DNA of 64,000 nt from CBDAUN01 sp965214615. Lineage in GTDB: Bacteria; Pseudomonadota; Gammaproteobacteria; Arenicellales; JAJDZL01. Below, piece after piece: positions 44,500 through 54,162 of this stretch. The notes beneath the pieces were generated by a model, which saw only the letters and a list, made by a program, of their open reading frames with translations, did not search any database and was not told the DNA's origin. The translations under genes were made by a program, and so were the position numbers. The stretch covers positions 558,001 through 622,000 of the forward strand of contig OZ243952.1 in assembly GCA_965214615.1 (NCBI GenBank), read 5' to 3'. Every line of letters begins with the position of its first letter. The first letter of the stretch is position 1.

Positions 44500-45479
44500 T
44501 GCGGCTCGTCATCTTTCGCCCTGCATAGATTCAGGGCTGCGTCGATAGCTGTCATCATGCTGCCAGGGTCGACCCGCCCGGTGCCGGCAATGTCGTAGGC
44601 GGTACCGTGGTCGACAGAAGTGCGAATAATCGGAAGTCCCAGCGTGATGTTTGCAATGTCTCCGAATCCGTCGTGCTTGATGACGGGCAGTCCTTGGTCG
44701 TGATACATGGCGAGCACGACATCGCACTTAGCCAGTCGCGACTGCGTGAATGCCGTGTCTGCCGGAATCGGCCCTACGATATCGAGACCGTCGCCTTGCA
44801 ATTCTTCGATGACCGGAGCAATGGTCTGTAGTTCCTCGCTGCCGAGCAGTCCTGCCTCGCCGGCGTGCGGATTGAGCCCGCAAACCGCAATTCGAGGCGA
44901 TTTGATTCTAAAGCGGCATTGCAGATCATCATTGAGGACTGAGAGCACCGAGCGCAGGCGCTCCCTGGTGATTGCCGCGGATACCTGAGAGAGCCGGATA
45001 TGTGTCGTGGTCAGTGCCACGCGCATGCGATTGGACGCGAGCATCATCACCGGGCAGGGCGAGTCGGTCTGCTGCGCCAAGTATTCGGTATGCCCTGAGA
45101 AGTCAAATCCGGCCTCCGAAATCACTGCCTTGTTTACGGGGCCTGTAACCATTGCATCAAAGCGTCCCGACAGACAGCCTTGAACAGCGGCGTCAAGCGT
45201 TTTCAGCACGTATTGCGCATTCAGCGAATTCGGCGTACCTGCAACCGGAGTCGCAGCGCACTCGATGCTTGACACGTGCACAGACGATCCTGGCATACTA
45301 GCCCCGTCGCTGAATAGAACATTCGAATCAATCTGCCTGGCGCGGGAATTGAGCACTTTGCGGTCGCCAATGATGACAATGTCGCAGTTTGGCGGCGACT
45401 CGGCGAGAGCCACGGCGAGATCGGGACCGACACCGGCAGGGTCTCCCGGTGTAAATGCGATGACGCTACGATTGTTCAT
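44496..45479 (-). CDS. pdxA: 4-hydroxythreonine-4-phosphate dehydrogenase PdxA
   Basis: 327 aa. FTPGDPAGVGPDL start, GHTEYLAQQ, HDQGLPVIKHDGF (metal-binding His) and TSVDHGTAYDIAGTG are the diagnostic PdxA motifs. NAD-dependent oxidation of 4-phosphohydroxy-L-threonine in the DXP-dependent vitamin B6 pathway. First gene of the pdxA-ksgA-secreted protein operon. Confidence 0.96.
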   Translation of the reverse strand: MNNRSVIAFTPGDPAGVGPDLAVALAESPPNCDIVIIGDRKVLNSRARQIDSNVLFSDGASMPGSSVHVSSIECAATPVAGTPNSLNAQYVLKTLDAAVQGCLSGRFDAMVTGPVNKAVISEAGFDFSGHTEYLAQQTDSPCPVMMLASNRMRVALTTTHIRLSQVSAAITRERLRSVLSVLNDDLQCRFRIKSPRIAVCGLNPHAGEAGLLGSEELQTIAPVIEELQGDGLDIVGPIPADTAFTQSRLAKCDVVLAMYHDQGLPVIKHDGFGDIANITLGLPIIRTSVDHGTAYDIAGTGRVDPGSMMTAIDAALNLCRAKDDEPQ

Positions 45480-45623
45480 TCAATGTGCGTACGGCGGAAT
45501 CGATTTGGCTGTCCATCGATGGCATGCCGCGCCGGCAGACACGAAGGCGAATCTGCAACTGACATTGCGAATTACCGAAACTGGCTTGCCGGTGAATCGG
45601 CGCCGGGAATCAATCAAGCCCGA

Positions 45624-45863
45624 TTAATCTAGATTGTTGTGCGTGCCGTCACAAAATGGCTGCTTGCCGGTGTGCTTGCACCCGCACATCCAGTAGGTTC
45701 TGGATTTGCTGACGGTGAATTTTACCGGTGCGAATTCCCCTCCCTTATGCGATCCGTCGCAAAAGGGCTGATTTGCAGACTTTCCGCAACGACACCAGTA
45801 GTAGTCTCCTGGATCAAGATCTATGCCATAAGGTTCTTTCTGTGCGATTTTGGGTTCTGCCAT
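45624..45863 (-). CDS. Double-CDGSH iron-sulfur protein
   Basis: 79 aa with two CDGSH-type motifs in tandem: CRCGKSANQPFCDGSH and CGCKHTGKQPFCDGTH. Each gives three cysteines and one histidine for a 2Fe-2S cluster. Bacterial tandem CDGSH proteins are small soluble electron-transfer or cluster-transfer proteins. Monocistronic, on the minus strand after a gap from pdxA. Confidence 0.9.
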   Translation of the reverse strand: MAEPKIAQKEPYGIDLDPGDYYWCRCGKSANQPFCDGSHKGGEFAPVKFTVSKSRTYWMCGCKHTGKQPFCDGTHNNLD

Positions 45864-46224
45864 TGAGATTTTCCTCGAATTGCGTTTTAAACATCATACT
45901 GCAACGACTTGCTTCGAAGTCATTCGAACGAATCGACACCATTTTATTCGGGATTGCGCGCAGAAACACCGCAAGGACATTTTTGATTCATTTGACCCCG
46001 AATCGACGGCAGCGTTCGGGCGGGCACAAAGGCGAGCGATTCACAAAGTTGCGATGATGCGATTTTCCAACCTGGCACTTGCGCCGTATAATTCCTTTAT
46101 GACCGAATCGACTACAATCGAAACGTAGTTTGCGCAGCAATCCATTTAAAGAATCCGTGATGGGCTGGCACTTCGACTCGAATCCCGCAATTGAATCCAA
46201 TCTGCAAAATGACCAGGCATACCG
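45864..46224. other. Divergent intergenic region
   Basis: 361 bases between the CDGSH gene and moaB. No molybdenum-cofactor riboswitch-like structure or other feature recognised. Confidence 0.5.
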
Positions 46225-46770
46225 ATGATGACAAGCCAATCGCAAATACGGGAATTTATCCCTGTATCAATAGCAGTTTTGACGATCTCCGACTCTCGAA
46301 CCGTTGAAAACGACAAGTCTGGCAACTTGCTCGTTCAGCGGATAAAGGATGCTGGACATACAATGATCGACAAAAAGATCGTGCGTGACAACATCTATCA
46401 GATTCGTGCGGTTGTGAGCAATTGGGTTATTGATGCCGATGTTCAGGTAATTGTTACAACCGGCGGAACCGGTGTGACTGGACACGATGGCACGCCCGAA
46501 GCGATTCGTCCCTTGCTTGATAAGGAGATCGGCGGATTCGGCGAAATGTTCCGGGTACTTTCGTACGAAAAGATCAGCACGTCAACGTTGCAGTCGCGCG
46601 CGTTTGCGGGGGTGTCGAACGGAACATATATATTTTGTCTTCCGGGGTCGGCCGGAGCGTGTGCCGACGCCTGGGACATGCTGATTGAAAAGCAGCTGGA
46701 CTACCGAAGCAGGCCGTGCAATCTAGTCGAACTGATGCCTCGATTGCTTGAGCATCTGGCAGACAAGTAG
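46225..46770 (+). CDS. moaB: Molybdenum cofactor biosynthesis protein MoaB
   Basis: 181 aa (ATG at 46225 or the next codon 46228). SIAVLTISDSRTVENDKSGN and TTGGTGVTGHDGTPEAI are the molybdopterin-binding MoaB/Mog motifs, and CLPGSAGACADAWD closes the nucleotide site. It adenylylates molybdopterin before metal insertion. Convergent with moaA, 17 bases apart. Confidence 0.95.
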   Translation: MMTSQSQIREFIPVSIAVLTISDSRTVENDKSGNLLVQRIKDAGHTMIDKKIVRDNIYQIRAVVSNWVIDADVQVIVTTGGTGVTGHDGTPEAIRPLLDKEIGGFGEMFRVLSYEKISTSTLQSRAFAGVSNGTYIFCLPGSAGACADAWDMLIEKQLDYRSRPCNLVELMPRLLEHLADK

Positions 46771-46787
46771 TTCGTAGCGCGCAGGCC

Positions 46788-47816
46788 TTACCCGCCCACA
46801 TAGGACATTTCGATTTTAGGCAATGCCACGGTTTTTTCGGAGCGAAGCTCCGAATAGCGGTCGCTGCGCTTCGACCACAGGTTCCAAATAGCCGATGCCA
46901 ATTCGGATTCGCCGGCGCCGGATCGAATCAGTTCGCGAAGGTCGAATCCCTCGGTCGCGAACAGGCAGGTGTAGATCTTGCCTTCCGCTGTCAGGCGCGC
47001 ACGGTTGCAGGTGCCGCAGAACGGTTCGGTGACCGATGCGATCATCCCGATCTCGCCTTTTCCGTCTTTAAACTTCCAGCGCTTGGCGACTTCTCCGCGG
47101 TAGGTTGGCGAAACCGGTACGATCGGATAGCGCTGGTCAATGATCGAAATAATATTTGCAGCCGGCACTACCTTGTCCAGTTGCCAGTCGTTCGTCGCTC
47201 CCACATCCATGAACTCGATGAACCGAAGGATCACGCCGGTACCGCGAAAGTATTCGATCATGGGCACAATTTCGTGCTCGTTCATGCCCCGGGCAACCAC
47301 CATGTTGACCTTGATCGGTTCGAAACCCGCACCGAGCGCATTATCGATGCCGTCTAGAACGCGCTGAACCGGAAACTTGACATCGTTGATCGCCATGAAT
47401 ACATCATCGTCCATCGCGTCAAGGCTGATGGTTATGCGGCGAAGGCCGGCCTGATACAGGCTGTCTGCAGCGCGGCGGGTCAGAAGCGACGCATTGGTCG
47501 TCATGCTCAAATCCTCTACGCCGGGAATTGCCGAAAGCATTTCGATCAGTTCGACAAGATTGCGCCGGACCATGGGCTCGCCTCCGGTTATGCGCACCTT
47601 CTTTACGCCGTTGGCCACAAATGCACGCACCGCACCGGCGATCTCTTCGAAGTTCAGCAGATCCTTGCGCTCCAAAAAGGCATGGTTGGAACCGAAGAAT
47701 TCTTTCGGCATGCAATATACGCAGCGGAAATTGCACCGGTCCGTAATCGAAACCCGAATATCGCGAATAGGGCGATTAAAGCGGTCGGCTGCTTTCTGGA
47801 TTGCTTTGCTGTTCAT
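46788..47816 (-). CDS. moaA: GTP 3',8-cyclase MoaA
   Basis: 342 aa from ATG 47816; the frame stays open to 47885 but the added 23 residues do not match MoaA N-termini. Radical SAM cluster CNFRCVYC near residue 26, the second 4Fe-4S site CGTCNRARL...C in the C-terminal half, and the terminal Gly-Gly (SYVGG) needed for activity. It makes 3',8-cyclo-GTP, the first step of molybdenum cofactor synthesis. Confidence 0.94.
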   Translation of the reverse strand: MNSKAIQKAADRFNRPIRDIRVSITDRCNFRCVYCMPKEFFGSNHAFLERKDLLNFEEIAGAVRAFVANGVKKVRITGGEPMVRRNLVELIEMLSAIPGVEDLSMTTNASLLTRRAADSLYQAGLRRITISLDAMDDDVFMAINDVKFPVQRVLDGIDNALGAGFEPIKVNMVVARGMNEHEIVPMIEYFRGTGVILRFIEFMDVGATNDWQLDKVVPAANIISIIDQRYPIVPVSPTYRGEVAKRWKFKDGKGEIGMIASVTEPFCGTCNRARLTAEGKIYTCLFATEGFDLRELIRSGAGESELASAIWNLWSKRSDRYSELRSEKTVALPKIEMSYVGG

Positions 47817-48197
47817 GCAGTGTCTGTAAAATTGAGGTGATATGTCCAACAGCACTTGCGCCAAGCCCAAATGCAAGCGCGGCAATGCGGATCAGCTTGC
47901 AAGACGGTGCCTGCACAGATGATTGACGAGATTACACGAATTGGCCGGGAATCGCAAAGCGAATACGCCCGGAACTGCTTCCACAAGCCAATCGCAGCCT
48001 GTTCCGACGCCGTTCGATTGCTCAGTGCAATAGTCAGGTTCAAGCAGGTCGGGTCCGCCGTTGGTCGCGTTCATGGTGATTCGGAACGTCGGAAAAATAG
48101 TCCATTCTCACGATACAGCCGCCCTTTTCCCGCGATCAGCGGGCGCGTCCAAATTTGAACAAACATCGAATCCGTTGCGCAGCCGGACAGTCGCGGG
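47817..48197. other. Intergenic region, nothing recognised
   Basis: 381 bases between moaA and the Nudix gene, both on the minus strand. Short frames show no family resemblance. Confidence 0.45.
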
Positions 48198-48809
48198 CTA
48201 AGCATTCCCGGCGAATGGAATCCGCGCGGCCTTAAAGAACACACACATGAATCTGTATGTCAGGCCCCAGATGACTCGCGAGTCGTCATGGCCGCATCGG
48301 ATGCCTGGAAACTCCCCGTCATAGTTGCTTGGAACATGCTTGTCGACGAAAAGATCCGCATCGGCAAGCATCGACACGGGAATCCAGATGACATCATGCA
48401 CTTCTTCATTCATTGCGATCGTTGCCGGTGCGCGCAGTTCGTAGGCAAAGCACGCAATCGCCAGACCCGGCGCAGGCCCGCTCGAATGTCCGATCAGATC
48501 ATCGAGCCGTCCGAAATAGGCGCCGCGTTCAAGTCGGATTCCAACTTCTTCGCGAGTCTCGCGTTCCGCCGTGTCACTCAGCGTGGCGTCCGATTCGCCT
48601 CTTCTGCCGCCTGGGAATGCCATTTGTCCGGACCAGGGGTCGCCGACCCGCCGGGCGCGCTCGATGAAAAGAATTTCCGCACCTTCCGGACCGCTTCGAA
48701 CGATTAGGCTGACCGCGGCTTCGCGCGGCATCGGCTCGGTGATGAGCGACGGACGATAGGCAGAGCAATTTGCGTAAATCGAGTTCGCATTGTAATATTT
48801 ACCGGTCAT
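48198..48809 (-). CDS. Nudix hydrolase, CoA pyrophosphatase-like
   Basis: 203 aa from ATG 48809; the frame runs back to 48929. The Nudix box starts at FPGGRRGESD and ends at RETREEVGI, with the G, E, RE and EE residues in place. The preceding VGDPWSGQMAFPGGR matches the YeaB/CoA-pyrophosphatase branch (PS01293-like region). Predicted to cleave CoA or related dinucleotide/nucleotide diphosphates. The start is uncertain because no ribosome site is clear at either candidate. Confidence 0.85.
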   Translation of the reverse strand: MTGKYYNANSIYANCSAYRPSLITEPMPREAAVSLIVRSGPEGAEILFIERARRVGDPWSGQMAFPGGRRGESDATLSDTAERETREEVGIRLERGAYFGRLDDLIGHSSGPAPGLAIACFAYELRAPATIAMNEEVHDVIWIPVSMLADADLFVDKHVPSNYDGEFPGIRCGHDDSRVIWGLTYRFMCVFFKAARIPFAGNA

Positions 48810-49272
48810 CGTAGTAGCGTATGGTTGATTATTTGGCGCATTTGTATCATAGGCGGCCTTTAGAATTTCTTTCCGTTTCGGTTCAGAAGTATAGTACCAT
48901 TGAGCACAACAGGATGGACAAATTGCCATGTCGTAGATTTGCCATCCTTCAAGGCAGACGAATCAAAGTAGCCTTTCGGCCAGGGAGGTCAGCATCCATT
49001 GATATGGCGACCGCTTGCGGCTCATTGCGAATCAGTTCTGGCTCGCACGCGACCGTTACGATACATCAACCCGACCTGTTGAATTTCATTGCAACCGGCA
49101 TACGTCGGCAAATTCCAAGTGAACATTTCCAAGCTCATTGTCACATTCGCAAGGGACTCGGACATTTTTAGAATGGCGCGTGTTTTCCGAACATCGAAGG
49201 TAGCCGGGCGTTTGCCCGAAAATCTTGGGAATTTCCGATCCCATGCGAACAACCTAGGCTGTACTGCGTAGC
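48810..49272. other. Divergent intergenic region
   Basis: 463 bases between the Nudix gene and lutA. The first 120 bases could be an N-terminal extension of the Nudix protein. Nothing else is supported. Confidence 0.45.
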
Positions 49273-50031
49273 ATGGCAAGCACGCCCTCAGTAGCGCTAT
49301 TTGCAACCTGTCTTGTGGACATGATTCGTCCGCAGGTCGGATTCGCATCGGCAAAGCTGATACAGGATTCGGGCTTCGAGGTCGAAGTGCCGCGGACTCA
49401 GACTTGCTGCGGCCAGCCACTGGTGTCCGGAGGCGATGTTCGCGGTGCACGCCGTCTGGCGCGTCGATTCATCAAGACGTTCTCATCCTACGACTATGTG
49501 GTCATGCCGTCCGGTTCGTGCGCAGCAACCATCAAGTTTCGCTATGGCGAATTGTTTGACGATCCCAAGCAGCGCCGCGAGGCAGAATCCTTAGGCGAGA
49601 GATGCTACGAATTGACTGATTTTCTTACGAATGTTGCTGATTGCCCCGTTAACGCAAGATACTCTGGAATTTGCGCCTACCACGACTCGTGCTCGGGGTT
49701 GCGCGAACTTGGAATACGCAGTCAGCCGAGAGAGCTGCTGAGCCGGGTTTCAGGACTGACGATAAGGGATTTGCCGGATCCGGCCGCCTGCTGCGGCTTC
49801 GGCGGCGCATTCTGTGTCAAATATCCGGAGATTGCCTCAACTATCGCAAGCGATAAGGCCGACGACGTCGAACGCACGGATGCAAGCACTTTGCTCGGCG
49901 GGGATCTGGGCTGCCTGATGAATATCGCGGGCACGCTCAGAAGGCGCGGCAACAACATCCGCATCATGCACGTGGCCGAAGTGCTCGCCGGCTGCGGCGA
50001 CGATTCCGGACTCGGAGAACCCAGCAAATGA
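49273..50031 (+). CDS. lutA: (Fe-S)-binding protein LutA/YkgE
   Basis: 252 aa, made of two CCG repeats: TCCGQPLVSGG with later CAATIKF, and DSCSGLRELG with CCGFGGAFCVKYPEIA. These bind Fe-S and link to heterodisulfide reductase-type chemistry. In LutABC it takes part in L-lactate oxidation; the pair can also serve other 2-hydroxyacid oxidations. Followed after 171 bases by lutB. Confidence 0.9.
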   Translation: MASTPSVALFATCLVDMIRPQVGFASAKLIQDSGFEVEVPRTQTCCGQPLVSGGDVRGARRLARRFIKTFSSYDYVVMPSGSCAATIKFRYGELFDDPKQRREAESLGERCYELTDFLTNVADCPVNARYSGICAYHDSCSGLRELGIRSQPRELLSRVSGLTIRDLPDPAACCGFGGAFCVKYPEIASTIASDKADDVERTDASTLLGGDLGCLMNIAGTLRRRGNNIRIMHVAEVLAGCGDDSGLGEPSK

Positions 50032-50202
50032 TTCGCCGTTCAATGCTTCAATACTGCTTACCCGGTGTGCGCAAGCTGCTCGCGAAGCGCAAATTGCCGC
50101 AGGTCGGGTGACCTGCCATGCAATATCGAGCAACAGTTTTGTGCCGTCTCCTGAAGCGGAAGCTATAGCCGGAGGAACCGGGCAAGTTGCCGGATATTGC
50201 CA

Positions 50203-51648
50203 ATGCAGGTCAATTCGCAGAATTTCCGGAACCGCGCGAAAGCAGCGCTCCTTGACCCCGAATTGCAGTCGGCGCTGGATCAGGCGCGAGGCGGATTTAT
50301 CGACAAGCGCGCCGCCGCAGTCGATCAGTTCGCCGAATTCGAGGATCTGCGTGACCGCGGACAGATCATCAAGAATCACGCCCTGGCCAATTTGGACCAC
50401 TACCTTCAGGAATTTGAGCGCAACGTGCTCGAATCGGGCGGCACAGTGCATTGGGCGTCCACGCCCCAGGAAGCTCTGGATGCAATCATAGGCATCTGCC
50501 GCAAGGCTGATGCCAAAGTCGTCGCCAAGGGCAAGTCGATGATCGGCGAGGAAATGGCGCTGAATCCGGCATTGGAAGCCGAAGGTTTCGAAGTCGTCGA
50601 AACCGATCTTGGCGAATACATCATTCAGCTCGCCGGCGAGCATCCGAGCCATATCATTGCGCCGGCAATCCACAAGACCCGCGGTCAGGTGACCGACCTG
50701 TTCCACCGGCATCACGCAAGGCACGGACTGACCGAGCGTGTCGAGGATCGCGAATCGATCGTCAATGAGGCAAGAACAGTGCTAAGGGAGGTTTTCGTCT
50801 CTGCTGACGTGGGAATTATCGGCTCCAATTTCCTGATTGCCGATACCGGCTCGACGGTGCTGGTGACCAACGAAGGCAATGGAGACTTGAGCAGTACGAT
50901 GCCGCGGGTGCAGATCGTGACAGCCTCGATCGAGAAGATCATTCCGTCGATTGCAGACCTGCCGACATTTGTGCGTCTGCTCGGGCGCAGCGCGACAGGA
51001 CAGGAAATCTCTGCTTACACCAGCATCTACGGCGGGCCTCGGCGCGCTGACGATCCGGATGGGCCGGATCAGTTTCATGTCGTTTTGTTCGATAACGGGC
51101 GGTCCGGGATTCTGGACAGCGAATACCGCGAGTTGCTGCGCTGCATACGCTGCGGAGCGTGCATGAACCACTGTCCGGTCTATCAGTCAGTCGGAGGACA
51201 TGCCTACGGCTGGGTCTACCCCGGCCCGATGGGATCGGTCTGGACGCCGCTTCTGACTGGATTGCAAAAGGCTGCGAATCTGCCCAATGCATGCACTCTC
51301 AACGGACGCTGCGAGCAGGTCTGTCCGGTGCGCATTCCATTGCCGAAACTGCTGCTGTCGCTGCGCAGGCAGATCTTTGAACGCGGACTTGCAGGAACAG
51401 GATCGAAAATCGGATTGAAGTTATGGGAATTGGCCTGCCGCCATCCCTTGCTATATCGAAACATTGTCGGAAGTGCAGTGCAGATTTTGGCACTATTCGG
51501 CAGACGAAAAGGGTCGTTCAAGTATTTTCCGCTGGCCGGCAGCTGGACTCGGCATCGCGACCTGCCCGCGCCGACAGGACGCGACTTTGTTTCGCAATGG
51601 CATGCCGGGCGACGCAAATCGGACAGGCATCGGCGCAGTCAGGACTGA
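50203..51648 (+). CDS. lutB: Iron-sulfur protein LutB/YkgF
   Basis: 481 aa from ATG 50203. N-terminal LUD-domain (KSMIGEEMALNPALEAEGFEV; ETDLGEYIIQLA; GSTVLVTNEGNG) and C-terminal double ferredoxin motif CIRCGACMNHCPVY and CTLNGRCEQVCPVRIP for two 4Fe-4S clusters. Acts with LutA and normally LutC in lactate oxidation. No lutC or lactate permease follows; the next 400 bases are non-coding. Confidence 0.92.
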   Translation: MQVNSQNFRNRAKAALLDPELQSALDQARGGFIDKRAAAVDQFAEFEDLRDRGQIIKNHALANLDHYLQEFERNVLESGGTVHWASTPQEALDAIIGICRKADAKVVAKGKSMIGEEMALNPALEAEGFEVVETDLGEYIIQLAGEHPSHIIAPAIHKTRGQVTDLFHRHHARHGLTERVEDRESIVNEARTVLREVFVSADVGIIGSNFLIADTGSTVLVTNEGNGDLSSTMPRVQIVTASIEKIIPSIADLPTFVRLLGRSATGQEISAYTSIYGGPRRADDPDGPDQFHVVLFDNGRSGILDSEYRELLRCIRCGACMNHCPVYQSVGGHAYGWVYPGPMGSVWTPLLTGLQKAANLPNACTLNGRCEQVCPVRIPLPKLLLSLRRQIFERGLAGTGSKIGLKLWELACRHPLLYRNIVGSAVQILALFGRRKGSFKYFPLAGSWTRHRDLPAPTGRDFVSQWHAGRRKSDRHRRSQD

Positions 51649-52083
51649 ACGTGCCTTCACGAAGATCAATGTCCCCAATGGCATCAGGCCATTCGAGTGA
51701 ATATCTGATTTGATTGCCAATACTGACGTTGTGCGCGCCGCCCGTGTTGAATCCCAAGTAACATTGTCCGGCGTTTTATCGGCTCAATTTGTCGACCGAA
51801 GGGCAAAAGTTCCGCACTGTTCGGACATTATCGCTTCCGGCTTCAGGCCGATTCGCACCGGCAGCGATTGTTCCCGCCGCACAGTGACGCACGGCCGCGC
51901 AGTCGGTCGGCGGGTGCCACATGCTCCGGCAAGGATCATGCCTTTCCTTCGGCAATTCCGGCAGCATCACGGCAGAATTCTGCCCAATTGCGGATTTGCG
52001 AGATTTGTCTTGCGTTCAAAGACTACAGCCGTACAATTGATTTGGTTACGGAAATAATCCGTAGCAATTCCCTGGAGATGGCC
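51649..52083. other. Intergenic region between lutB and tacA
   Basis: 435 bases where lutC would be expected. No LUD-domain frame or fragment was recognised. An open frame that runs into tacA from 51868 lacks any antitoxin character before 52084. Confidence 0.5.
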
Positions 52084-52371
52084 ATGCCCAAAGTTGTACG
52101 TTATGAAATGCAGTGGGATGAAGAAACTCATGCCCTGGCAGAACGCGCTGCCCATGCATTAGGCTTGACCAGTATCAAGGCCTATGTCACTCAGCTAGTG
52201 AGGCAGCATGCCTCTGAAGCATTGAAAGCCGGCAGCAGTATTCAACTGACCAACGCGCAGTTCGACGCCTTTTGCGAGGCGTGCGACAATCCGCCTGCGC
52301 CAACAGCCAAGCTGCGTAAGGCGGCACAGACGCTTGATGACGATGGCTTCATTCTGAATGCCGGCCGCTGA
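52084..52371 (+). CDS. tacA: DUF1778/TacA-family antitoxin
   Basis: 95 aa from ATG 52084 (GGAG 6 bases upstream; an ATG two codons earlier lies too close). It contains YEMQWDEETHALAERAAHALGLTSIKAYVTQLVRQHA, the ribbon-helix-helix DUF1778 domain, then a toxin-neutralising tail (LTNAQFDAFCEACDNPPAPTAKLRKA). Its stop overlaps the start of the GNAT toxin gene, the standard tacAT layout. Confidence 0.85.
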   Translation: MPKVVRYEMQWDEETHALAERAAHALGLTSIKAYVTQLVRQHASEALKAGSSIQLTNAQFDAFCEACDNPPAPTAKLRKAAQTLDDDGFILNAGR

Positions 52372-52868
52372 GTTTGTGCCTCTCGATGCCCGTGCGGTCA
52401 ATGTCAAAGCATTTGACTGCGGCAAGGATGCCATTAATACCTACCTGCGTCGCTACGCGGCCAAGAACATGGAGTTAAATCTGAACCGGGCCTTTGTTCT
52501 ACCCTGCACGCCAGACGAAAAGTCAGAGAAATCTCATGTTGCTGTGTACTACACATTGGCCTATCAGACATTGCTGCGCGAACAATTGCCCGACCCCTCG
52601 CGACTGCCGCGCTATCCCGTTTCGGTCATCCTGCTGGCTCAACTCGGGATAGACAAACGGTTCCAACGGCAAGGTCTGGGCGCCAAGGCACTGGTACATG
52701 CGCTCAGGCGCGCTTATGCAATCGCCAGCAATGTCCGGCATGGGCATCGTTGTCGACGTGCTCGACAATGATGCGCTGGCCTTTTGCCAATCCTTCGAAT
52801 TCTTTCAGCCGTTGACCGACAATCCCATGAAACTGTTTGTTCCTATGGCATCCCTGAAAACCCTGTAG
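52358..52868 (+). pseudogene. tacT: TacT-family GNAT toxin, frameshifted
   Basis: From ATG 52358 the frame gives FDCGKDAINTYLRRYAAKN, PVSVILLAQLGIDKRFQRQGLGAKAL (acetyl-CoA-binding R/Q-x-x-G-x-G/A motif) and then loses homology near 52735. The expected continuation, MGIVVDVLDNDALAFCQSFEFFQPL, is present in the next frame and runs to TAG 52866-52868. One frameshift therefore inactivates (or edits) the C-terminal quarter. TacT acetylates the amino acid on charged tRNAs. The final stop lies at the edge of a mobile-element end. Confidence 0.8.
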
Positions 52869-52869
52869 G

Positions 52870-52940
52870 TAAATATTCGGCCAACCCGTACCGAATGAGT
52901 TAAAGACATTTGCCTCCAGCGATGGACACATTGGCAAAAT
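52870..52940 (+). repeat. Element end, copy L1 (direct repeat)
   Basis: About 70 bases, including AAATATTCGGCCAACCCGTA then CCGAAT, closely matching 54321-54396 in the same orientation. An inverted partial copy is at 55176-55207. Confidence 0.75.
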
Positions 52941-52957
52941 TTGTGCATATACGCAAA

Positions 52958-53253
52958 TTATGCCAAGCGAACCGCTCCAAACAATCGTGCCTGCCGCTCT
53001 TTCGGATTCGAAAAGGGTGCAACGACGCCTTTTTCCAAGTCCGCCGCAGCGCGAATCGCCGTCGGCAAGGTTGCAGCATTGAGCCGCAGCGCACCTTGTT
53101 CGCCATTAGAGCGCATTCAACCCCTCTGCCAGGATCGCACCAGCTTTCATCCCAGTCGCCTAGCGGCCCGATTTGGCTATACTTTTCCCATAGTGCCCCG
53201 AGGAGCTTCGCGGCACGTTCAAACAGGTTAGAGTCACCGCTTCGCGCCGACAC
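52958..53253 (-). pseudogene. Decayed unknown gene on the minus strand
   Basis: Two protein-like pieces lie in different frames: NLFERAAKLLGALWEKYSQI... upstream and TLPTAIRAAADLEKGVVAPF... ending at TAA 52958-52960. They look like the halves of a frameshifted protein, but I recognise no family. Confidence 0.3.
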
Positions 53254-53295
53254 TAACCTTAATATATCTAAACAATCTAGTCATGGGAATTTGAC

Positions 53296-54162
53296 ATGGT
53301 CAAACGTATAACCTCTTCCCAATTTCGCTCAAAAATCAAGCATGCGCAATCCAAACAACGTCAGCAGGTTCAAAAGGTCAATAGTGCGATCCGCAAATTC
53401 AACGCTGAACGAAAACGGAAGATTGATGTATATAACCGAGAAGTACGAGCCTACAACACACGCGTTCGCGCGAAACAAAACCGCCTAAATTCAGCACTGA
53501 ATCACTTCGCCCAACAACCCATCGCTGTCCGCGATTCAAATTTCTACAAATCTGTTGAAATCCTTTCCAATGCGTACGAACATTTGAACATATCTGGAAC
53601 CGATTCTTTCCTTTCTGACATTGCAGAACAGGAAACTGCCAATAGTGTAATCGTTTTCAATAGTCTCATTGACAATACGTCAGATCCCAATACTTCTCAC
53701 GAAGATCTTAGTGAATCATCAATTCAAGATGAGTTGGCTGATGTCTCCCCAGATTTGCACAGTCGTTGGTGCGGTGCAATCTACGCCCTAAATCCTAACA
53801 ATCCCGACGCGGCTCGTCATTTTTGCTCTAGTGCCCGTGAGATAATTACACAAATATTAGACATAAACGCACCGAAATTTGATGTTTTCGATCATTTTCC
53901 CGACTGTGAGAAAACAAAAGACGGCAACCCCACCCGTAGTGCAAAGATTCACTATTGTCTCAATATACATGGTAGGGCAAATGACACAATTGAGAATTTT
54001 GTTAGTGCTGACATTGATAATGTTTTGATGCTATTTAAAGAGTTAAATGCGGGTACACACGGCCCCGCTGGGAAATTCTCTTTAGAGCAATTAGTCTCCA
54101 TAAAATATCGCGTCGAAGACGCAATTCGCTTCATGTGTGAGATGACAAATTCGAGACCATAG
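53296..54162 (+). CDS. Unknown accessory protein, coiled-coil plus conserved C-terminal domain
   Basis: 288 aa. Residues 1-70 are very basic and helical (KHAQSKQRQQVQKVNSAIRK...), likely coiled-coil and possibly nucleic-acid binding. Residues about 155-285 form a separate domain with RWCGAIYALNPNNPDAARHF, ILDINAPKFDVFDHFPDCEK, and LNAGTHGPAGKFSLEQL, a pattern I have seen in proteins described as predicted pPIWI-associated nucleases. I am not certain of that match. The gene lies between two direct repeats (52870 and 54321), is AT-rich, and has no operon partner. Defence is a reasonable but untested guess. Confidence 0.5.
   Translation: MVKRITSSQFRSKIKHAQSKQRQQVQKVNSAIRKFNAERKRKIDVYNREVRAYNTRVRAKQNRLNSALNHFAQQPIAVRDSNFYKSVEILSNAYEHLNISGTDSFLSDIAEQETANSVIVFNSLIDNTSDPNTSHEDLSESSIQDELADVSPDLHSRWCGAIYALNPNNPDAARHFCSSAREIITQILDINAPKFDVFDHFPDCEKTKDGNPTRSAKIHYCLNIHGRANDTIENFVSADIDNVLMLFKELNAGTHGPAGKFSLEQLVSIKYRVEDAIRFMCEMTNSRP

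Noticed and set aside
49837..50724. Long minus-strand open frame over the lutA-lutB junction
   Set aside because: It overlaps two well-defined genes and lacks any motif.
51868..52083. N-terminal extension of TacA
   Set aside because: The residues do not resemble DUF1778 proteins, and the GGAG site points to the ATG at 52084.
52720..52760. Programmed ribosomal frameshift in tacT
   Set aside because: No slippery heptamer or following pseudoknot is visible at the shift; plain mutation is simpler in a decayed patch.
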